Shown: piece by piece, positions 6,885-8,991 of the stretch
How positions within the stretch are numbered: position 1 is the stretch's first letter
Layout of the letters: the number at the start of each line of letters is the position of its first letter
Assembly: GCA_003520425.1 (NCBI GenBank)
Contig: DOUU01000069.1
Span: 9,515 to 18,505, forward strand
Origin: Deltaproteobacteria bacterium
Lineage (GTDB): Bacteria; Myxococcota_A; UBA9160
Direction of reading: 5' to 3'
Length of the DNA: 8,991 nt
Position numbers and translations under genes: made by a program
Notes under the pieces: model-generated
Databases searched by the model: none
The model's input: only the letters and a program-made list of their open reading frames with translations
Told to the model about the DNA's origin: nothing

Positions 6885-7607
6885 ATGAAGAGACAGGCAA
6901 TCGCGGGAGCCACGCTTGGCGTCCTGATCGTGCTCGGGGGCTGCGCGCCGACCAACGCCAATTTGACTTATGAGCACAGCGGTCCCCTGCCGCGACCCGA
7001 GCGAGTCTTGGTCTACGAGTTCGCAGTGTCACCGGACGAGGTGCAGCTCGATCGGGGACTCGGGGCGGACGCCGAGCGGATGGCTCAGGGCACCCCGCGC
7101 ACGGAAGCCGAGCTCGAAATCGGGCGCCACGCGGCACGCGCGCTCGCCAATGAGTTGGTAAAGCGCATCAACTCCATGGGCTTGCCGGCAGAGCGCGCCT
7201 GGGGCGCTCCTGGGCGTTGGGGTGACTCGCTCCTCATTGAGGGCCAGTTCATCTCCATCAACCAGGGCAATCGCACGGAGCGCACGGTGATTGGTCTTGG
7301 CACCGGAGCAAGTGACGTGCAGACTCGAGTTCAGGTCTACGAGACCCGGAGGCATGCTCGCCTCGAACGCGTCGCGGACTTCACGACCGAGGCCAGAAGC
7401 TGCTTCAAGCCCGGCATGGCAGAAACGATGGGCGCCGGCGCAGCCGCGGGAACGCTTGCGGCCGCCGCGGCCGTGAGTGCTGCGGGCACTGTGGCTTCGG
7501 AAACGCTCTCTGCCAATGTTCAAGCGGACGCGGAGCGCACAGCGAAGGACGTGGCGGACCAACTCCAGAGCTACTTCGTGCAGCAAGGCTGGATCTCGTC
7601 GCAGTAG
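6885..7607 (+). CDS. DUF4410-type lipoprotein
   Basis: This 240-residue protein begins with MKR, a hydrophobic stretch and the lipobox LGGC, so Cys20 should be lipidated; Ala at +2 predicts sorting to the outer membrane. The body matches the DUF4410 pattern. A strand with VLVYEFAVSPDEV (41-53) is followed by a helix in which ARALANELVKRINSMGLPAE leads to the SLLIEGQFISINQGNRTERT strand pair (115-134) and the IGLGTGASDVQTRVQVYE motif (136-153). A Gly/Ala-rich, zipper-like segment (183-201) precedes a final helix. The function of DUF4410 proteins is not settled; some resemble small envelope-stress or assembly lipoproteins. The ATG has AAGGGA six bases upstream. It is monocistronic and its stop lies 19 bases from the stop of the convergent TPR gene. 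Confidence 0.92.
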   Translation: MKRQAIAGATLGVLIVLGGCAPTNANLTYEHSGPLPRPERVLVYEFAVSPDEVQLDRGLGADAERMAQGTPRTEAELEIGRHAARALANELVKRINSMGLPAERAWGAPGRWGDSLLIEGQFISINQGNRTERTVIGLGTGASDVQTRVQVYETRRHARLERVADFTTEARSCFKPGMAETMGAGAAAGTLAAAAAVSAAGTVASETLSANVQADAERTAKDVADQLQSYFVQQGWISSQ

Positions 7608-7626
7608 AGCGGCGGTCGCCTCTTCC

Positions 7627-8460
7627 TTAGCGCCCTTCGGTGAGGCGGCGGTAGCTCTTGAGGTGCCGCAACGCTGCGGTGCGGCGCCCCATTTTTTCCA
7701 GGAGACACCCAAGGTTGTAGTGAGCGTCGGCGCAGGACGGATCCGACGCGATGGCCTGCTCGTAGGCTGCAACGGCATCCGCATTGCGGCCAAGGTCCTC
7801 GAGGGCGACGCCCAGGTTGAAGGCGGCCGTCCCATCCTGCGGCTTCGCATCGAGTGCCAATCTGTAGTGGGCTTCCGCGGCTGCAGTGTGACCGGCCTCA
7901 TGCAAGAGGCGGCCAAGGTTCAAATGGGCTTCGGCGTGGCGCGGGGCGAGCTCGATGGCACGGCGGTAGGCATCCCGTGCTTCCTCGGGCGACGAGACCT
8001 CAAGCTCGCACCCGAGCTCATACCACTCATCGGCATCCGGTTCCGGATCGGCCTGGCGTGCGGTCGCGGCCGCTTGCCTGGCGAGCGGGGCCGTCTTCTC
8101 AGCCAATTCAGCAACCTCGAAGTTGAAGAGCCCCTGTCCTGACTCAGGGAGCCAGCGCGCGTCCCCGTCCGCGACGACAATGCGGTTGCCCTCGGCTGTG
8201 ATTCTCACGCCGGTGAGAGATCGCCCACGCGGAAGCTGCTCTCGAAGTCCCCGCAACGCCCGGCGCACCTTGTGCGGCTTGATGCGTGCAGCGACTAGCT
8301 CCGCTGCGGTCCGCAGAAGCACGATGTCCTGAAATGCGAAACGGAACTCTCCGCGGCGGCCGCGCTCGGGCCCGAGAAAGCCAGCGCGGACATAGGACCG
8401 CACCTGCCCCACAGAGAGGCCCAGCATTTTCGCCACATCGCGGGTGCTGTACCCACTCAT
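7627..8460 (-). CDS. MerR-like helix-turn-helix protein with TPR repeats
   Basis: This 277-residue cytoplasmic protein starts with a MerR-type DNA-binding domain (about 3-75). STRDVAKMLGLSVGQVRSYV forms the helix-turn-helix, AGFLGPERGRRGEFRF forms the wing, and a charged helix follows. A middle segment (81-115) contains strands such as GVRITAEGNRIVVADGD ending in GLFNFEV. Residues about 144-277 carry roughly four tetratricopeptide repeats, with typical units such as AEAHLNLGRLLHEAGHTAAA and ADAHYNLGCLLEKMGRRTAA. There is no C-terminal ligand-binding domain of the classical metal-sensing MerR kind, so the TPR part probably binds a protein partner. It lies 45 bases downstream of ku, same strand, so the two are likely co-transcribed; the ribosome-binding site (CAGGT) is weak. 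A role in regulating or assisting end joining is inferred from position only. Confidence 0.93.
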   Translation of the reverse strand: MSGYSTRDVAKMLGLSVGQVRSYVRAGFLGPERGRRGEFRFAFQDIVLLRTAAELVAARIKPHKVRRALRGLREQLPRGRSLTGVRITAEGNRIVVADGDARWLPESGQGLFNFEVAELAEKTAPLARQAAATARQADPEPDADEWYELGCELEVSSPEEARDAYRRAIELAPRHAEAHLNLGRLLHEAGHTAAAEAHYRLALDAKPQDGTAAFNLGVALEDLGRNADAVAAYEQAIASDPSCADAHYNLGCLLEKMGRRTAALRHLKSYRRLTEGR

Positions 8461-8505
8461 CGCGCGGCGACCTGCGACGCCCGGTGCTCGCCCGTATCCC
8501 GCCGT

Positions 8506-8991
8506 CTACTTCCGCGAGCCCTTGGCCGGGCGATCGGCGCTACGGTGCGGGGCACGCTTCGCGGGTTTGCGCTCCTTCTGGGGTTCGGGGCCCACGGCGG
8601 GCGCTTCAGCCTTCGGGCCTGCCCGCTTCGCGGAGAGGCTTGCCTTGAGCGCCTCCATCAAATCAATGATTTGACCGCCGGGCGCCTCGCTCGGCGCGAA
8701 CGATACCTCCTGACCATCCACCTTGCGCTGGATCTGCTCAAGGACGCGCTTTCGGACTTCGTCCTCATATTTCTCCGGCTCAAAGCGTTCGTGTGAGATC
8801 TGCTCCACGAGCTTCGTCGCAAGCTCGAGCTCCCCTTGCCGGACACTTGCCTCACCGAGGGGAATCTCGGAGACAGGCCGGATCTCGTCGGCATAGTGGA
8901 GCTGCTGGAGAACCAGCGCTCCTCGCACCGGACGCACGAGCACAAGGTAGCCCTTGCCCCGGGCGGCGTACTTCGCGAGAGCGCAACGTCC
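8506..8991 (-). CDS. ku: Non-homologous end-joining protein Ku, C-terminal part (cut by window edge)
   Basis: Bacterial Ku forms a homodimeric ring on double-strand DNA ends and recruits the ligase LigD. About 161 codons are present; the start lies beyond base 8991. The visible part starts within the beta-barrel/bridge region (ALAKYAARGKGYLVLVRP), continues with the Ku signature GALVLQQLHYADEIRPVSEI, then the helical segment ELATKLVEQISHERFEPEKY, the motif RVLEQIQRKVDGQEV, and ends in a Lys/Arg/Pro/Ala-rich tail of about 40 residues. Such basic tails of bacterial Ku are known to bind DNA and affect sliding along it. The TAG stop is at 8508-8506. LigD is not in the window; it may lie beyond the right edge. 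Confidence 0.95.
   Translation of the reverse strand, partial: GRCALAKYAARGKGYLVLVRPVRGALVLQQLHYADEIRPVSEIPLGEASVRQGELELATKLVEQISHERFEPEKYEDEVRKRVLEQIQRKVDGQEVSFAPSEAPGGQIIDLMEALKASLSAKRAGPKAEAPAVGPEPQKERKPAKRAPHRSADRPAKGSRK

Noticed and set aside
6617..6973. 118-codon plus-strand open frame overlapping the lipoprotein start
   Set aside because: It runs into the lipoprotein gene out of frame and has no ribosome-binding site or recognisable sequence.
7029..7916. 295-codon minus-strand open frame across the lipoprotein gene and the TPR gene
   Set aside because: It overlaps two well-supported genes in other frames and its sequence is low-complexity Arg/Ser/Pro.

Overview
The window is a GC-rich bacterial chromosome segment with six complete genes, one gene truncated by the right edge, and no RNA gene, insertion sequence, phage gene or CRISPR array that I can see. 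The GC content, the lipoprotein lipobox, the bacterial Ku protein and the MerR-TPR architecture suggest a Gram-negative soil or environmental lineage of the deltaproteobacterial or Myxococcota type, or a related uncultured phylum. No marker gene fixes the taxonomy, so this placement is an inference.

Layout, left to right. Bases 1-193 hold a strong stem-loop but no assignable gene. At 194-1027 (+) is a membrane protein with three hydrophobic segments, a four-cysteine zinc-ribbon-like motif and a C-terminal array of 16 five-residue repeats. Bases 1028-1761 have no confident gene; a possible relic or a coupled pair of small ORFs lies on the minus strand at 1053-1549. At 1762-2898 (+) is an exported beta-propeller-like (NHL/SMP-30 type) protein. 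A hairpin-rich convergent spacer follows at 2899-3085. On the minus strand, a 380-residue protein of unknown function (6529-5387) is followed after 77 bases by an alpha-glucan (glycogen/maltodextrin) phosphorylase (5308-3086). A 355-base divergent spacer leads to a DUF4410-type lipoprotein (6885-7607, +). This converges on a MerR-like/TPR protein (8460-7627, -), which lies 45 bases downstream of the C-terminal part of a Ku DNA end-joining protein (8991-8506, -).

Three functional themes can be supported: storage-glucan breakdown (glgP plus an unknown co-directional partner), non-homologous end joining (Ku with a TPR regulator-like protein behind it), and envelope proteins (repeat membrane protein, exported propeller, lipoprotein). 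The most unusual items are the 16-unit repeat with its ten-residue superperiod fused to a zinc ribbon and membrane anchor, the Ku/MerR-TPR pair, and the unrecognised protein next to the phosphorylase. I do not see clear evidence for an entirely new multi-gene system.
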